NCBI RefSeq assembly: GCF_025515205.1
Contig: NZ_JAOPFX010000003.1
Coordinates: 347,945 to 411,944, forward strand
Origin: Microbacterium fluvii
Lineage (GTDB): Bacteria > Actinomycetota > Actinomycetes > Actinomycetales > Microbacteriaceae
DNA length: 64,000 nucleotides
Direction of reading: 5' to 3'
A program made the position numbers and the translations under genes. The notes under the pieces are model-generated. The model ran no database searches and was not told the DNA's origin. It saw nothing but the letters and a program-made list of their open reading frames with translations. Below, one piece after another: positions 1-7,841 of the stretch. How positions within the stretch are numbered: the first letter of the stretch is position 1; every line of letters begins with the position of its first letter.

Positions 1-127
1 CGTCTACGTCGCGGTGAGCACTCCCGAGGGCTCGACCGTCACGGCGCTGCAGCTGCCTGGCGACCGCGACCGCATCCGTGCGGCCGCCGTCGACGAGGTG
101 ATCGCGCGGGCTCTGGAACTGGTGTGA
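1..127 (+). CDS. cinA: CinA-family protein, C-terminal end (partial)
   Basis: Only the last 41 codons are inside the window, open from base 2 to a TGA at 125-127. The tail reads VSTPEGSTVTALQLPGDRDR and then an Ala/Val-rich helix, which resembles the end of the CinA C-terminal domain (nicotinamide-nucleotide amidohydrolase, pyridine nucleotide salvage) with its GDR-x-x-I-R motif. In Actinobacteria cinA normally lies just before clgR and recA, as here. The fragment alone is too short to judge catalytic residues, so the name relies partly on context. Confidence 0.75.
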   Translation, partial: VYVAVSTPEGSTVTALQLPGDRDRIRAAAVDEVIARALELV

Positions 128-274
128 CGGCTCGGGAATAGCCCGTGTTTCACGTCCGTTACATTCGGCGATTCCCACCCATCGCACAGGGCAGGGGATT
201 AGATTGACCTCATTCGGTGTTGTACTGTGGTGCACCCGGATGGGGCGGTGATCAGCAGTGAGGAGGGGATCCAG

Positions 275-583
275 ATGATCTTGGTACGTCAAGAGATCGG
301 CGAAGTCCTTCGTGACTTCCGTCAGCAGAAGGGTCGCACCCTCCGCCAGGTCGCCAGCCGCGCGAGCGTCGCGCTCGGCTACCTGAGCGAGGTCGAGCGG
401 GGTCAGAAAGAAGCCTCCAGCGAGATCCTCGCCTCCGTTGCCGAAGCGCTCGATGTTCCCATCTCGACGATCATGCGCGAGGTCGGCGATCGAATCTCGG
501 TGCTCGAGGGTCTGCAGACCTTCCCCGATGTCGTCCCCGACGAGCTCGTGGCATCGGTCGATGCCGAGCTGTCGCTGCGCTGA
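275..583 (+). CDS. clgR: XRE-family transcriptional activator, ClgR type
   Basis: A 102-residue protein that is almost entirely one XRE/Cro helix-turn-helix domain: about residues 8-62 contain LRQVASRASVALGYLSEVER, the canonical HTH. ClgR activates clp protease and chaperone genes in Actinobacteria and is itself a Clp substrate; it commonly sits between pgsA/cinA and recA, as here. The ATG at 275 is chosen because AGGAGGGG at 261-268 lies at ideal spacing; the frame is open to a GTG at 227 but that has no ribosome-binding site. No clear ClgR operator was recognised upstream. An unrelated XRE regulator cannot be excluded, but size and position fit ClgR well. Confidence 0.85.
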   Translation: MILVRQEIGEVLRDFRQQKGRTLRQVASRASVALGYLSEVERGQKEASSEILASVAEALDVPISTIMREVGDRISVLEGLQTFPDVVPDELVASVDAELSLR

Positions 584-595
584 TCCTCGATCTCC

Positions 596-817
596 GTGCG
601 CCGCAGTGAGTTCGAACGCGCCGTGCGCGGCGAGTTCGGTTCGCGCAGCGCCGCTCTCCTGACCGATCTCGTGCTGCCCGCGGTGGGCGGGCGCACCGCA
701 GCCGAGGCGCTGGAAGAGGGCGTGCCGCCCCGCGAGATCTGGCTCGCTCTCTGCGCGGAGACCGATGTGCCGCCCGAGCGCCGCTACGGCGTGGGGCGCC
801 TGGACGCGCGGCGCTGA
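596..817 (+). CDS. DUF3046 family protein
   Basis: A 73-residue acidic protein starting at a GTG 12 bp after clgR. It matches the small actinobacterial DUF3046 family by length, by the opening RRSEFERAVRGEFG and by its fixed place between clgR and recA. The family has no known function. It contains no signal peptide, membrane segment or catalytic motif that I can see. It is probably cotranscribed with clgR, because no promoter-like sequence fits in the 12-bp gap; recA behind it has its own LexA-controlled upstream region. Confidence 0.8.
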   Translation: MRRSEFERAVRGEFGSRSAALLTDLVLPAVGGRTAAEALEEGVPPREIWLALCAETDVPPERRYGVGRLDARR

Positions 818-836
818 TTCCTCACGGCGTGTCACA

Positions 837-852
837 TCGAAGAAGTGTTCGA
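837..852 (+). promoter_or_regulatory. LexA (SOS) box upstream of recA
   Basis: The 16-mer TCGAAGAAGTGTTCGA matches the Gram-positive/actinobacterial LexA consensus TCGAAC-N4-GTTCGA at 11 of 12 fixed positions. A TAGTCT hexamer at 861-866 could be the -10 element, which would put the LexA box at the -35/spacer region and leave a leader of about 180 nt before recA. A lexA gene is present at 22540-23220 in the same window. Confidence 0.85.
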
Positions 853-1050
853 CAGACACGTAGTCTCCTCAACAGCGGGTGTCGAGGGTCGATCTCTCCA
901 CGGATCGGATCGGGCGCCGACGGATGTCGGAACCCCTTCCTAACGTGAAGACCGTCACACGACACCTCCGCCTTGTCGCAGCATCCGTTCCAACCGGCAC
1001 GGAGCGCGACAGCCTACAGGCGACGGAACACGAGCACGAAGGAGCACGCC

Positions 1051-2100
1051 ATGCCCTCACCCGCAGACCGCGAGAAGGCCCTCGAGTCGGCACTCGCACA
1101 GATCGACCGGCAGTTCGGAAAGGGCTCGGTGATGCGACTGGGCAGCGACGAGCGCGCCCCCGTCGAGGTCATCCCCACCGGCTCCATCGCCCTCGACGTC
1201 GCCCTCGGCATCGGCGGACTCCCTCGAGGCCGCATCATCGAGATCTACGGCCCGGAGTCGTCGGGTAAGACGACGCTCACCCTGCACGCCATCGCCAACG
1301 CCCAGCGCAACGGCGGCATCGCGGCGTTCATCGACGCCGAGCACGCGCTCGACCCCGAGTACGCCAAGAAGCTGGGCGTCGACATCGATTCGCTGCTGGT
1401 CTCTCAGCCCGACACGGGTGAGCAGGCGCTCGAGATCGCCGACATGCTCATCCGCTCGGGCTCGATCGACCTCATCGTCATCGACTCGGTCGCCGCGCTC
1501 GTTCCCAAGGCCGAGATCGAGGGCGAGATGGGCGATTCGCACGTGGGTCTGCAGGCGCGCCTCATGTCGCAGGCGCTGCGCAAGCTCACCGGTGGGCTCA
1601 ACCAGACCAACACGACGATGATCTTCATCAACCAGCTGCGCGAGAAGATCGGCGTGTTCTTCGGCTCGCCCGAGACCACCGCCGGCGGCAAGGCGCTCAA
1701 GTTCTACGCCTCGGTGCGCCTCGACATCCGCCGCATCGAGACGCTGAAAGACGGCACCGATGCCGTGGGCAACCGCACGCGCGTCAAGGTCGTCAAGAAC
1801 AAGATGGCGCCGCCGTTCAAGCAGGCGGAGTTCGACATCCTCTACGGCGTCGGCATCTCCCGCGAGGGCAGCCTCATCGACTTCGGCGTCGAGCACGCCA
1901 TCGTCAAGAAGTCCGGCGCCTGGTACACCTACGACGGCGAGCAGCTCGGTCAGGGCAAAGAGAACGCGCGCAACTTCCTGTTCAAGAACGAAGACATCGC
2001 CGCCGACATCGAGACCAAGATCCTGCAGAAGCTCGGCATCGGGCAGCCCAAGGCCGAAGCCGGTGCTGCAGACGAGCTGGCAGCGCGTCGACCGGCCTGA
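1051..2100 (+). CDS. recA: Recombinase RecA
   Basis: A 349-residue RecA, the usual length. It forms filaments on single-stranded DNA, drives homologous recombination and stimulates LexA self-cleavage. Visible motifs are the Walker [10 protein letters not shown] at residues 67-75, the Walker B region [10 protein letters not shown], and the L2/DNA-binding stretch around [20 protein letters not shown]. The start is the ATG at 1051 behind GAAGGAG (1038-1044); the frame is open further upstream but homology begins here. The gene overlaps recX by one base (TGATG), so the two are translationally coupled. Expression should be SOS-regulated through the LexA box at 837-852. No intein or truncation is seen. 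Confidence 0.98.
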   Translation: MPSPADREKALESALAQIDRQFGKGSVMRLGSDERAPVEVIPTGSIALDVALGIGGLPRGRIIEIYGPESSGKTTLTLHAIANAQRNGGIAAFIDAEHALDPEYAKKLGVDIDSLLVSQPDTGEQALEIADMLIRSGSIDLIVIDSVAALVPKAEIEGEMGDSHVGLQARLMSQALRKLTGGLNQTNTTMIFINQLREKIGVFFGSPETTAGGKALKFYASVRLDIRRIETLKDGTDAVGNRTRVKVVKNKMAPPFKQAEFDILYGVGISREGSLIDFGVEHAIVKKSGAWYTYDGEQLGQGKENARNFLFKNEDIAADIETKILQKLGIGQPKAEAGAADELAARRPA

Positions 2101-2774
2101 TGCGCGATTCGGATGCTGAGGGGCTCGCTCCGGTGATTCCGATCTTCGGAGCGAGCGCCCCCGCCCCTGCGTGGAACGACAGGTGGGGCGACGAGGGGGG
2201 TGTCACCGCAGCGGCGGACGCAGCCCGCGAGAGCGGGGACCACGGGCGCGATCGACGCGGTGTGCCACGACATGCCCCCGCCGATGCCGAGACGTCTCGC
2301 GAGGCGGCCGAGCGCAGTCTGCTGCGCAAGCTCCGCACGCGGTCGCTGTCTGAACGCGAGGCACGCGCCGTGCTCTCCGAGCACGATCTCGCCCCAGGGA
2401 TCGCCGATGAGCTCGTCGAGGTCTTCCTCGATCGCGGCTACCTCGACGATGCAGCGCTGGCAGAACAGCTCGTGCACGCCGGTGTCGACCGCAAGGGGCA
2501 GGGGCGTCAGGTGATCGCGCAGACGATGTCGAAGCGCGGCATCCCGCGCGACGTCGCCGACGCGGCACTGGCCGAGCTCCCCGACGACGATTTCGATCGG
2601 GCGCTCGAGTTCGCCCGGTCGAAGGTCGCCGCGATGCGTTCGCTCGAGCCGGACGTGGCCCTGCGCAGGCTCAGCGGTCAGCTCGCCCGCCGCGGCTACC
2701 CCGGCTCCGTGGCACTGTCGGCGGCGCGGCGCGCACTCGACGACCGTCCCCGCAGCGGCGTGCAGTTCCGCTGA
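2100..2774 (+). CDS. recX: Regulatory protein RecX
   Basis: A 224-residue RecX, the small helical protein that binds RecA filaments and limits their growth. It starts one base into the recA stop codon. Residues from about 65 to the end carry three-helix repeats characteristic of the family, with ERSLLRKLRTRSLSEREAR, then the FLDRGYLDDAALAEQ stretch and a final GYPGSVALSAARRAL helix. The first 60 or so residues form a low-complexity, probably disordered extension rich in Gly, Ala and Arg, as in other actinobacterial RecX proteins. A strong bidirectional hairpin follows at 2813-2851. Confidence 0.93.
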   Translation: MRDSDAEGLAPVIPIFGASAPAPAWNDRWGDEGGVTAAADAARESGDHGRDRRGVPRHAPADAETSREAAERSLLRKLRTRSLSEREARAVLSEHDLAPGIADELVEVFLDRGYLDDAALAEQLVHAGVDRKGQGRQVIAQTMSKRGIPRDVADAALAELPDDDFDRALEFARSKVAAMRSLEPDVALRRLSGQLARRGYPGSVALSAARRALDDRPRSGVQFR

Positions 2775-2812
2775 GTGCGGAATGTCGCTCGGCGGAGAGC
2801 CGAGAGAACGTC

Positions 2813-2851
2813 AGAAGGCCCCCACGGCGTCACACGTCATGGGGGCCTTCT
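2813..2851. terminator. Bidirectional intrinsic terminator between recX and the export locus
   Basis: A perfect 12-bp inverted repeat, AGAAGGCCCCCA (2813-2824) and TGGGGGCCTTCT (2840-2851), with a 15-nt loop. It lies between the convergent recX and the minus-strand adaptor gene ending at 2873, so it can stop transcription from both sides. Confidence 0.85.
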
Positions 2852-2872
2852 GGCGGGGCGGGTTGCCTCAGG

Positions 2873-4960
2873 TCATCCGCCGCTGGGGAAGCTTCCACCG
2901 CCCGGGAAGCTGCCGCCGCTGGGGAAACTGCCCCCGCTCTGGAAGCTGCCGCCCGAGAACCCGTCGGTGCTGCCACCCAGGTCGGTGAGGCTGCCCGATG
3001 AGGTGTCATCGTCGGTGGTGATCGCCTGCTCGAGGTCGGCCAGCACGACGACGTCGCCCTCGGACAGCCCCGACGTGATCTCGGTGCGCTCGGTGCCCAC
3101 CGCACCGACCTCGACGGTCACGGCGCGCACCTCTCCGTCGGAGAGCACGTTCACCGTGGCGCCGGTGGCCGTGATCGACACGGCCGACGTCGGAACGGTG
3201 AGCACATCGTCGGCTGTCGACAGCGAGACCGTGGCCTGCGCGGTCGCGCCGATGCGCGGCTGATCGTCTCCGGCATCCACCGCGATCGACACCGTGTACG
3301 ACGGGGTCGAGGTCTCCGAGACGTTCAGCACGCCGATCGAGCTCACCGTCGCGTCGTAGGTCGCGGCGAAGGCGGGCAGGAGCACGTCGGCCGACTGGCC
3401 GACTTCGACCTTCGCGATCTTCGACAGCGACACGGTCGCTTCGACGGTGTATCCGCCCTCGCCCTCGATCGTGATGATCGACGTGGTCGAACCCGCCGAG
3501 ACGGTGTCGCCCTCCGCGATCGCGACCGCGACGACGGTGCCGTCGATCGGGCTGGTCAGGGTGGCGAACTCGCGGTCCTGCTCGGCGAGGGCGAGGTCGG
3601 CCTCTGCGACGTCGATCGCGGCGCGATCGGCGAGGATCTGCTCGGCCGTGACGGTGCCGCTCGTGGCCGAGCTCGACCCGCCGAGCGAAGCGGTCGACCC
3701 GCTCGCGCCCGCCGCGGTGCCCGAGTCGCCCGAGGAGGTCCCGGCCGCGGACGAGTCGCTCGCCGTCGAGCCCGACGAGGATGCATCGGTGTCGGAGTCC
3801 GCCGAGCCGCCGGTGGAGCCGGTGGAGCCGCTTGACCCGGTCGAACCCGTGGGACCAGACGTCGTCGCCGCGGTTTCCGCCTCGGCAATCGCCTGGTGGA
3901 GCGCCGTGACGGCCTCGTCGAGGGTTGAGGCCGCGGTGGTCAGCGCCTCCTGCGCGTCGGCCGTCGCCTCCTGCGCGTCGAGGGTGCCGGAGATCGCACT
4001 CTGACACTCGGTGAGAAGCGCCTGCGCGTCGGCGAGCTGCTCGGCGGCCGTGGTGTCGGTGTCGGCGTCGGCGTCGGCTTCCGCTTCCGCGTCGGCGTCG
4101 GCGTCGGCGTCCGCTTCCGCTTCCGCTTCCGCGTCCGCGTCCGCATCGTCCTCGACGATCGTTCCGTCATCGGCGATCTGCGCCTCGAGGAACGGAGCGC
4201 AGGTCTGCTGCGTCGAGGTCACGGCGGCACGCGAGGCGTCCTGGGCCGCGACGGTCAGGTCGTACTGGGCCAGCAGCGCGCTCTGCGCGTCGGTGACGGC
4301 GGTCGTCGCGGCGATGACAGCGGGGTCGGTCGAGATCGAAGATCCCGACGATCCGGCTCCGCTCGACCCGGTGCCGCTCGAGCCGCTGCCCGACGAGCCC
4401 GAGCCCGACGAGCCCGACGACGCGGCGCCCGACCCGGTCGTCGGCGACGAGGATCCGGTGCTCGACGACGATGAGCTCGACGACGACGAACTCGATGAGG
4501 TCGAGCTCGATGAGCTCGACGAGTCGCTCTGGGCCTCGAGGTCGTCTTCGAGCTGCTGCTCGGCCTGCGCGAGGGCGTCCTCGGCGTTGGTGACCGCAGC
4601 ATCCAGATCGTCCGTGTCGAGCGAGGCCAGTTCGTCGCCTGCGCCGACCGTGTCGCCGAGGGCGACGAGCACCTCGCCGACCGTGCCGGAGACCTGGAAG
4701 GCGGCGTCGACGCTGCTGCTGGACGCGAGCTGCCCCGTGAGACTCAGGGTCTCGGCGACCTGGCCGAGCTCGGCCACCGCAGTGCGGTACCGGCTGTCGT
4801 CGGTGCGGCCGACCGCGAACACCGCGCCGCTGCCGGCGCCGATGATGACGACGGCCACCGCACCGCCGGCGACGATCCTGCCGCGGCGCGTGGCGAGCCC
4901 TGCGCGGGCCTTCTCCCACGCGCGACCGGCGGCGCCCTTCACACCCGGCGTGTCACTCAT
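2873..4960 (-). CDS. HlyD/MacA-type membrane-fusion adaptor with Ser-rich and Asp/Ala-rich inserts
   Basis: A 695-residue protein, far longer than the usual 350-450 for this family. An N-terminal anchor (about residues 27-50, RIVAGGAVAVVIIGAGSGAV) is followed by a biotinyl-lipoyl half with VSGTVGEVLVALGDTVGAGD, a very long hairpin region, the second lipoyl half LTSPIDGTVVAVAIAEGDTV, and beta-barrel and C-terminal domains (TVPTSAVSITATGATVNVL). The hairpin is inflated by a run of more than 20 Ser residues, alternating Asp-Ala/Glu-Ala dipeptides and Ser/Gly/Thr-rich linkers. The C-terminus ends in repeats of the form GGSFPSG. The ATG at 4960 overlaps the end of the lipoprotein gene by 8 bp. It is the last gene of a five-gene minus-strand operon and probably partners the MacB-type ATPase/permease. 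The function of the low-complexity inserts is unknown. Confidence 0.85.
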   Translation of the reverse strand: MSDTPGVKGAAGRAWEKARAGLATRRGRIVAGGAVAVVIIGAGSGAVFAVGRTDDSRYRTAVAELGQVAETLSLTGQLASSSSVDAAFQVSGTVGEVLVALGDTVGAGDELASLDTDDLDAAVTNAEDALAQAEQQLEDDLEAQSDSSSSSSSTSSSSSSSSSSSSSTGSSSPTTGSGAASSGSSGSGSSGSGSSGTGSSGAGSSGSSISTDPAVIAATTAVTDAQSALLAQYDLTVAAQDASRAAVTSTQQTCAPFLEAQIADDGTIVEDDADADAEAEAEADADADADAEAEADADADTDTTAAEQLADAQALLTECQSAISGTLDAQEATADAQEALTTAASTLDEAVTALHQAIAEAETAATTSGPTGSTGSSGSTGSTGGSADSDTDASSSGSTASDSSAAGTSSGDSGTAAGASGSTASLGGSSSATSGTVTAEQILADRAAIDVAEADLALAEQDREFATLTSPIDGTVVAVAIAEGDTVSAGSTTSIITIEGEGGYTVEATVSLSKIAKVEVGQSADVLLPAFAATYDATVSSIGVLNVSETSTPSYTVSIAVDAGDDQPRIGATAQATVSLSTADDVLTVPTSAVSITATGATVNVLSDGEVRAVTVEVGAVGTERTEITSGLSEGDVVVLADLEQAITTDDDTSSGSLTDLGGSTDGFSGGSFQSGGSFPSGGSFPGGGSFPSGG
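2879..2953 (-). repeat. Short tandem repeats encoding GGSFPSG units
   Basis: Roughly four imperfect 18-bp units at the 3' end of the adaptor gene, with GGGAAGCTKCC cores, encode a Gly-Gly-Ser-Phe-x-Ser/Gly-Gly tail. Similar Gly-rich tails occur in the two other secreted proteins of this operon. Confidence 0.75.
4053..4150 (-). repeat. Hexanucleotide microsatellite encoding Asp-Ala/Glu-Ala repeats
   Basis: About sixteen tandem 6-bp units of the type GCGTCG or GCTTCC (plus-strand reading) encode alternating DA and EA dipeptides in the long adaptor. The unit is a multiple of three, so gain or loss of units would change length without breaking the frame. Confidence 0.85.
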
Positions 4961-5843
4961 CCGTGCCGCCCTGATCGGGGCGCCCGCCGCCGAACCCGCC
5001 GAAGCCGGTGCTGCAGTCGCCGTTCTCATCGGGGTCCGAGAGCGTCAGCGACGTCGCGTCATAGCCGCCGGAGTCGTCGGCCGTGCCCATCGCGGTGACG
5101 CACAGGCCCACCTCGACGGCCGACGCGTCGGCCTCCTCGGTCGTGGTGACCACCGTGTCGGCGTCGACCGCGACCTCGGTGGTGGTGGTCTCGTCGTCCT
5201 GCCCGACCGCCTCGACGGTCACGGTCGAGTCGGAGACAGCGGTGACGGCGCCGACGGTGAGCTGGCCGAAGCCGCCCCCTGAGGGCATGCCGCCGCCGTC
5301 GGTGCCACCGCTGGGCATGCCGGACGGAGCGCCGGAGGGCATGCCGGCGCCGTCGGGTGCGCCACTCGGCGCGCCGCTGGGCATGCCTCCCTCGGGCAGG
5401 TCGCCGCCGGGCATCTGCCCGCCGCCGAAGCCGCTCGTGCAGGTGCCGTCGTCGGAGGCGGCGGTGACGGTGATCGTGGTCGCCGTCTGCGTGTCTTCGT
5501 CGACGACCGCCATGACGCAGTCGCCCACCGCTATCGCCGAGACGTCGGTCGAGACGGTCTTCGAGACGGTCGTGTCGTCGGTGTAGCGCACCGCCGTCTG
5601 CGCGTCGCTGGCCTGCACCTGGAGGGTGCCGTCCTGAGCGTAGGCGATGAGGCCCGACACGCCGGCGCGATCCTGATCGAAGCCGCCCTGCTGCTGCGGC
5701 TGATCGGTCGCCGCAGGCGTGGCGGTCTGCTCGGATGCTGCGCTCGTGGCGCACCCGGCGAGCACAAGCAGTGCGGCGGCACCGCCGGCGAACGCGGCGA
5801 GCGTCTTCAGCGGACGACGGGAAGGGGAAGGGGGAGTTTTCAT
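4953..5843 (-). CDS. Secreted lipoprotein with two DUF5666-like repeats and a Gly/Pro-rich middle
   Basis: A 296-residue protein. A signal peptide ends in a lipobox, LVLAGC, at about residues 26-31, so it should be lipid-anchored on the outer face of the membrane. Two similar beta-rich domains, about residues 57-135 (GLIAYAQDGTLQVQAS, then VGDCVMAV and a Cys near the end) and about 195-280 (VGAVTAVSDSTVTVEAV, then VGLCVTAMG), resemble the DUF5666/OB-like repeats of secreted proteins, each with two Cys. Between them is a linker made of GMPSG/GAPSG units. It lies 22 bp after the permease gene and overlaps the second adaptor by 8 bp, so it belongs to the export operon. Its role is not known. Confidence 0.75.
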   Translation of the reverse strand: MKTPPSPSRRPLKTLAAFAGGAAALLVLAGCATSAASEQTATPAATDQPQQQGGFDQDRAGVSGLIAYAQDGTLQVQASDAQTAVRYTDDTTVSKTVSTDVSAIAVGDCVMAVVDEDTQTATTITVTAASDDGTCTSGFGGGQMPGGDLPEGGMPSGAPSGAPDGAGMPSGAPSGMPSGGTDGGGMPSGGGFGQLTVGAVTAVSDSTVTVEAVGQDDETTTTEVAVDADTVVTTTEEADASAVEVGLCVTAMGTADDSGGYDATSLTLSDPDENGDCSTGFGGFGGGRPDQGGTDE

Positions 5844-5865
5844 GGGATCTCTCTTGTTCGCGTTC

Positions 5866-7098
5866 TCACTCGCTGCGGAGTGCGTCGATGGGGGTCAGGC
5901 GCGCGGCGCGGGTGGCGGGGTACACACCGAAGGTGATGCCGATCGCGACGGCGACGCCGAGGGCCAGGAAGATGATCGGCACCGAGACGATGACCGAGCT
6001 GCCGATGAGTGCCGGCAGCACCCAGGTGGCGACGATGCCGACGATGACGCCGAGGATGCCGCCGCCGAGGCCCAGGATCGCCGCCTCGATCAGGAACTGG
6101 CGCCTGATCGCCCCGGGGGGCGCCCCGAGCGCCTTGCGGAGGCCGATCTCGCGGGTGCGCTCGGTGACCGAGACCAGCATGATGTTCATCACGCCGATTC
6201 CGCCGACGAGCAGCGACAGCGCCGCGATGCCGGTGAGCAGCACGGTGAGGGTCTGATAGATCGCCGTCGCCGTGTCGACGAGGGCGTCCTGGCTCGAGAC
6301 GGTGAAGTCGGCGCTGTCGGCGTCGGTGATGCCGTGCAGGTTCGTCAGGATCGCCGTGACCTCCTGATAGGCCGCCGACAGCACGTCGTCCGAGACCGCC
6401 TTGACGTACACGGTCGAGACGCTGGCAGCATCCGTCCCGCCCATCACGGTGTTGGCCGCGGTGGTGATCGGGATGACGGCGATGTCGTCGAGGTTCGTCG
6501 AGGAGCTCGAGCCCGCGGTGTCGAGCACGCCGATGATCTCGAAGTCGGTCGCATCGATCGTGACCGTCTGGCCGACGACCGAGGTGGTGCCGAACAGCTC
6601 TTCGGCCGTCTCCGAGCCGAGCACCACGACCCGTTCGTTGGTGTCGTATTGCTCCTGGCTGAAGAAGTCGCCGTACTCCAGGGTGCGCGAGCGCACCTCG
6701 GTCCACGAGGTGGTCGTGGCGGTGACCGACGTCGTCCAGTTGGTGTCGTTGGCCTCCAGTGACAGCGACGAGGTCTTCTCGGGGGCGACGGCCTGCACGT
6801 CGGGCGCGGCCACGTCGGACTCGAGCGCCTCTGCGTCGGACAGGGTGAGCGTGGAGGCCGAGCCGAACCCGCCGCGGATGCCGCTGGAGTCGGTGCTCGA
6901 ACCGGGCGAGACGATCAGCAGGTTGCTGCCGAGCGAGCTGATCTGCTCGCTGACGTCCTTCTGGGTGCCCAGGCCCAGCCCGACCGTCACCACGACGGCG
7001 GCGATGCCCACGAGGATGCCGAGCACCGTCAGCAGCGACCGCAGCGCGTGTGAGCGGATCGCGTGCCACGAGGTGGAGAGGGTCTCCGACCAGTTCAT
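5866..7098 (-). CDS. MacB/FtsX-type ABC transporter permease
   Basis: A 410-residue permease. A first membrane helix (about residues 20-43, LRSLLTVLGILVGIAAVVVT) leads to a MacB-type extracellular core domain of roughly 220 residues, and three C-terminal helices form the FtsX domain with the cytoplasmic coupling loop VTERTREIGLRKALGAPPG, a family hallmark. The end reads YPATRAARLTPIDALRSE, typical of MacB proteins. The start ATG at 7098 shares ATGA with the stop codon of the ATPase gene, so the two are translationally coupled. With the ATPase and the adaptors this should be a MacAB-like exporter; the substrate (peptide, antibiotic or lipoprotein) cannot be read from sequence. Confidence 0.92.
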   Translation of the reverse strand: MNWSETLSTSWHAIRSHALRSLLTVLGILVGIAAVVVTVGLGLGTQKDVSEQISSLGSNLLIVSPGSSTDSSGIRGGFGSASTLTLSDAEALESDVAAPDVQAVAPEKTSSLSLEANDTNWTTSVTATTTSWTEVRSRTLEYGDFFSQEQYDTNERVVVLGSETAEELFGTTSVVGQTVTIDATDFEIIGVLDTAGSSSSTNLDDIAVIPITTAANTVMGGTDAASVSTVYVKAVSDDVLSAAYQEVTAILTNLHGITDADSADFTVSSQDALVDTATAIYQTLTVLLTGIAALSLLVGGIGVMNIMLVSVTERTREIGLRKALGAPPGAIRRQFLIEAAILGLGGGILGVIVGIVATWVLPALIGSSVIVSVPIIFLALGVAVAIGITFGVYPATRAARLTPIDALRSE

Positions 7099-7841
7099 GC
7101 CGCCACCTCCCGCACCTGCTCGTCGGAGGTGATGCGGCCGTCGCGCACGAACACGATGCGCCGCGCGCGCTGGGCGACCTCGAGCTCGTGCGTGATGAGC
7201 ACGATGGTGCGGCCCGCCTCGTGCAGCTCGTCGAACAGCCCCAGCACGTCGGCCGTCGAGGCCGAGTCGAGGTTTCCGGTGGGCTCGTCGGCGAGGATCA
7301 TGGTCGGCTCTCCGGCCAGCGCCCGCGCCACCGCGACGCGCTGCTGCTGGCCGCCGGAGAGCTCGCCCGGGCGGTTGTCGAGGCGGTCTCCGAGGCCCAC
7401 GCGCGTGAGCGCGGCTTCTGCGCGCTCGCGGCGCTCCGCCTTGGCGACCTGCCCGTAGACCATCGGCAGCTCCACGTTGCGCCACGCCGACAGGGTCGGC
7501 AGCAGGTGGAACTGCTGGAAGACGAACCCGATCTGCCGGTTGCGCACGCGCGCCAGGTCGGCCTCGCTCAGCTGCTCGACGTCTTCGCCGCCGAGGCGGT
7601 AGGACCCCGTGGTGAGCACGTCGAGGCAGCCGAGGATGTTCATGAGCGTCGACTTGCCCGAGCCCGACGGGCCCATGATCGCGACGTACTCGCCCTCGGT
7701 GACCTGCAGATCGATGCCTCGGAGGGCCTCGAACTCGATCTCGCCGGTGCGGTAGGTCTTGCGTGCGTCGACGAGCTCGATGACCGGCTCGCGGATGCCG
7801 TCGGCTGCGGTCTCGGCGAACGACGTCGTGACCGCGCTCAC
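7095..7841 (-). CDS. MacB/LolD-type ABC transporter ATP-binding protein
   Basis: A 248-residue nucleotide-binding protein with all motifs: Walker [11 protein letters not shown]-loop FVFQQFHLLPTL, signature LSGGQQQR, Walker B MILADEPTGNLD and the H-loop ITHE. The sequence [20 protein letters not shown] followed by CLD is typical of MacB-type ATPases. The GTG start at 7841 overlaps the stop of the adaptor gene (GTGA), and the stop overlaps the permease start (ATGA). It energises the permease encoded immediately downstream. Confidence 0.95.
   Translation of the reverse strand: MSAVTTSFAETAADGIREPVIELVDARKTYRTGEIEFEALRGIDLQVTEGEYVAIMGPSGSGKSTLMNILGCLDVLTTGSYRLGGEDVEQLSEADLARVRNRQIGFVFQQFHLLPTLSAWRNVELPMVYGQVAKAERRERAEAALTRVGLGDRLDNRPGELSGGQQQRVAVARALAGEPTMILADEPTGNLDSASTADVLGLFDELHEAGRTIVLITHELEVAQRARRIVFVRDGRITSDEQVREVAA

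Noticed and set aside
227..274. Longer clgR start at GTG 227
   Set aside because: AGGAGGGG is placed correctly for the ATG at 275 and the family N-terminus fits that start.
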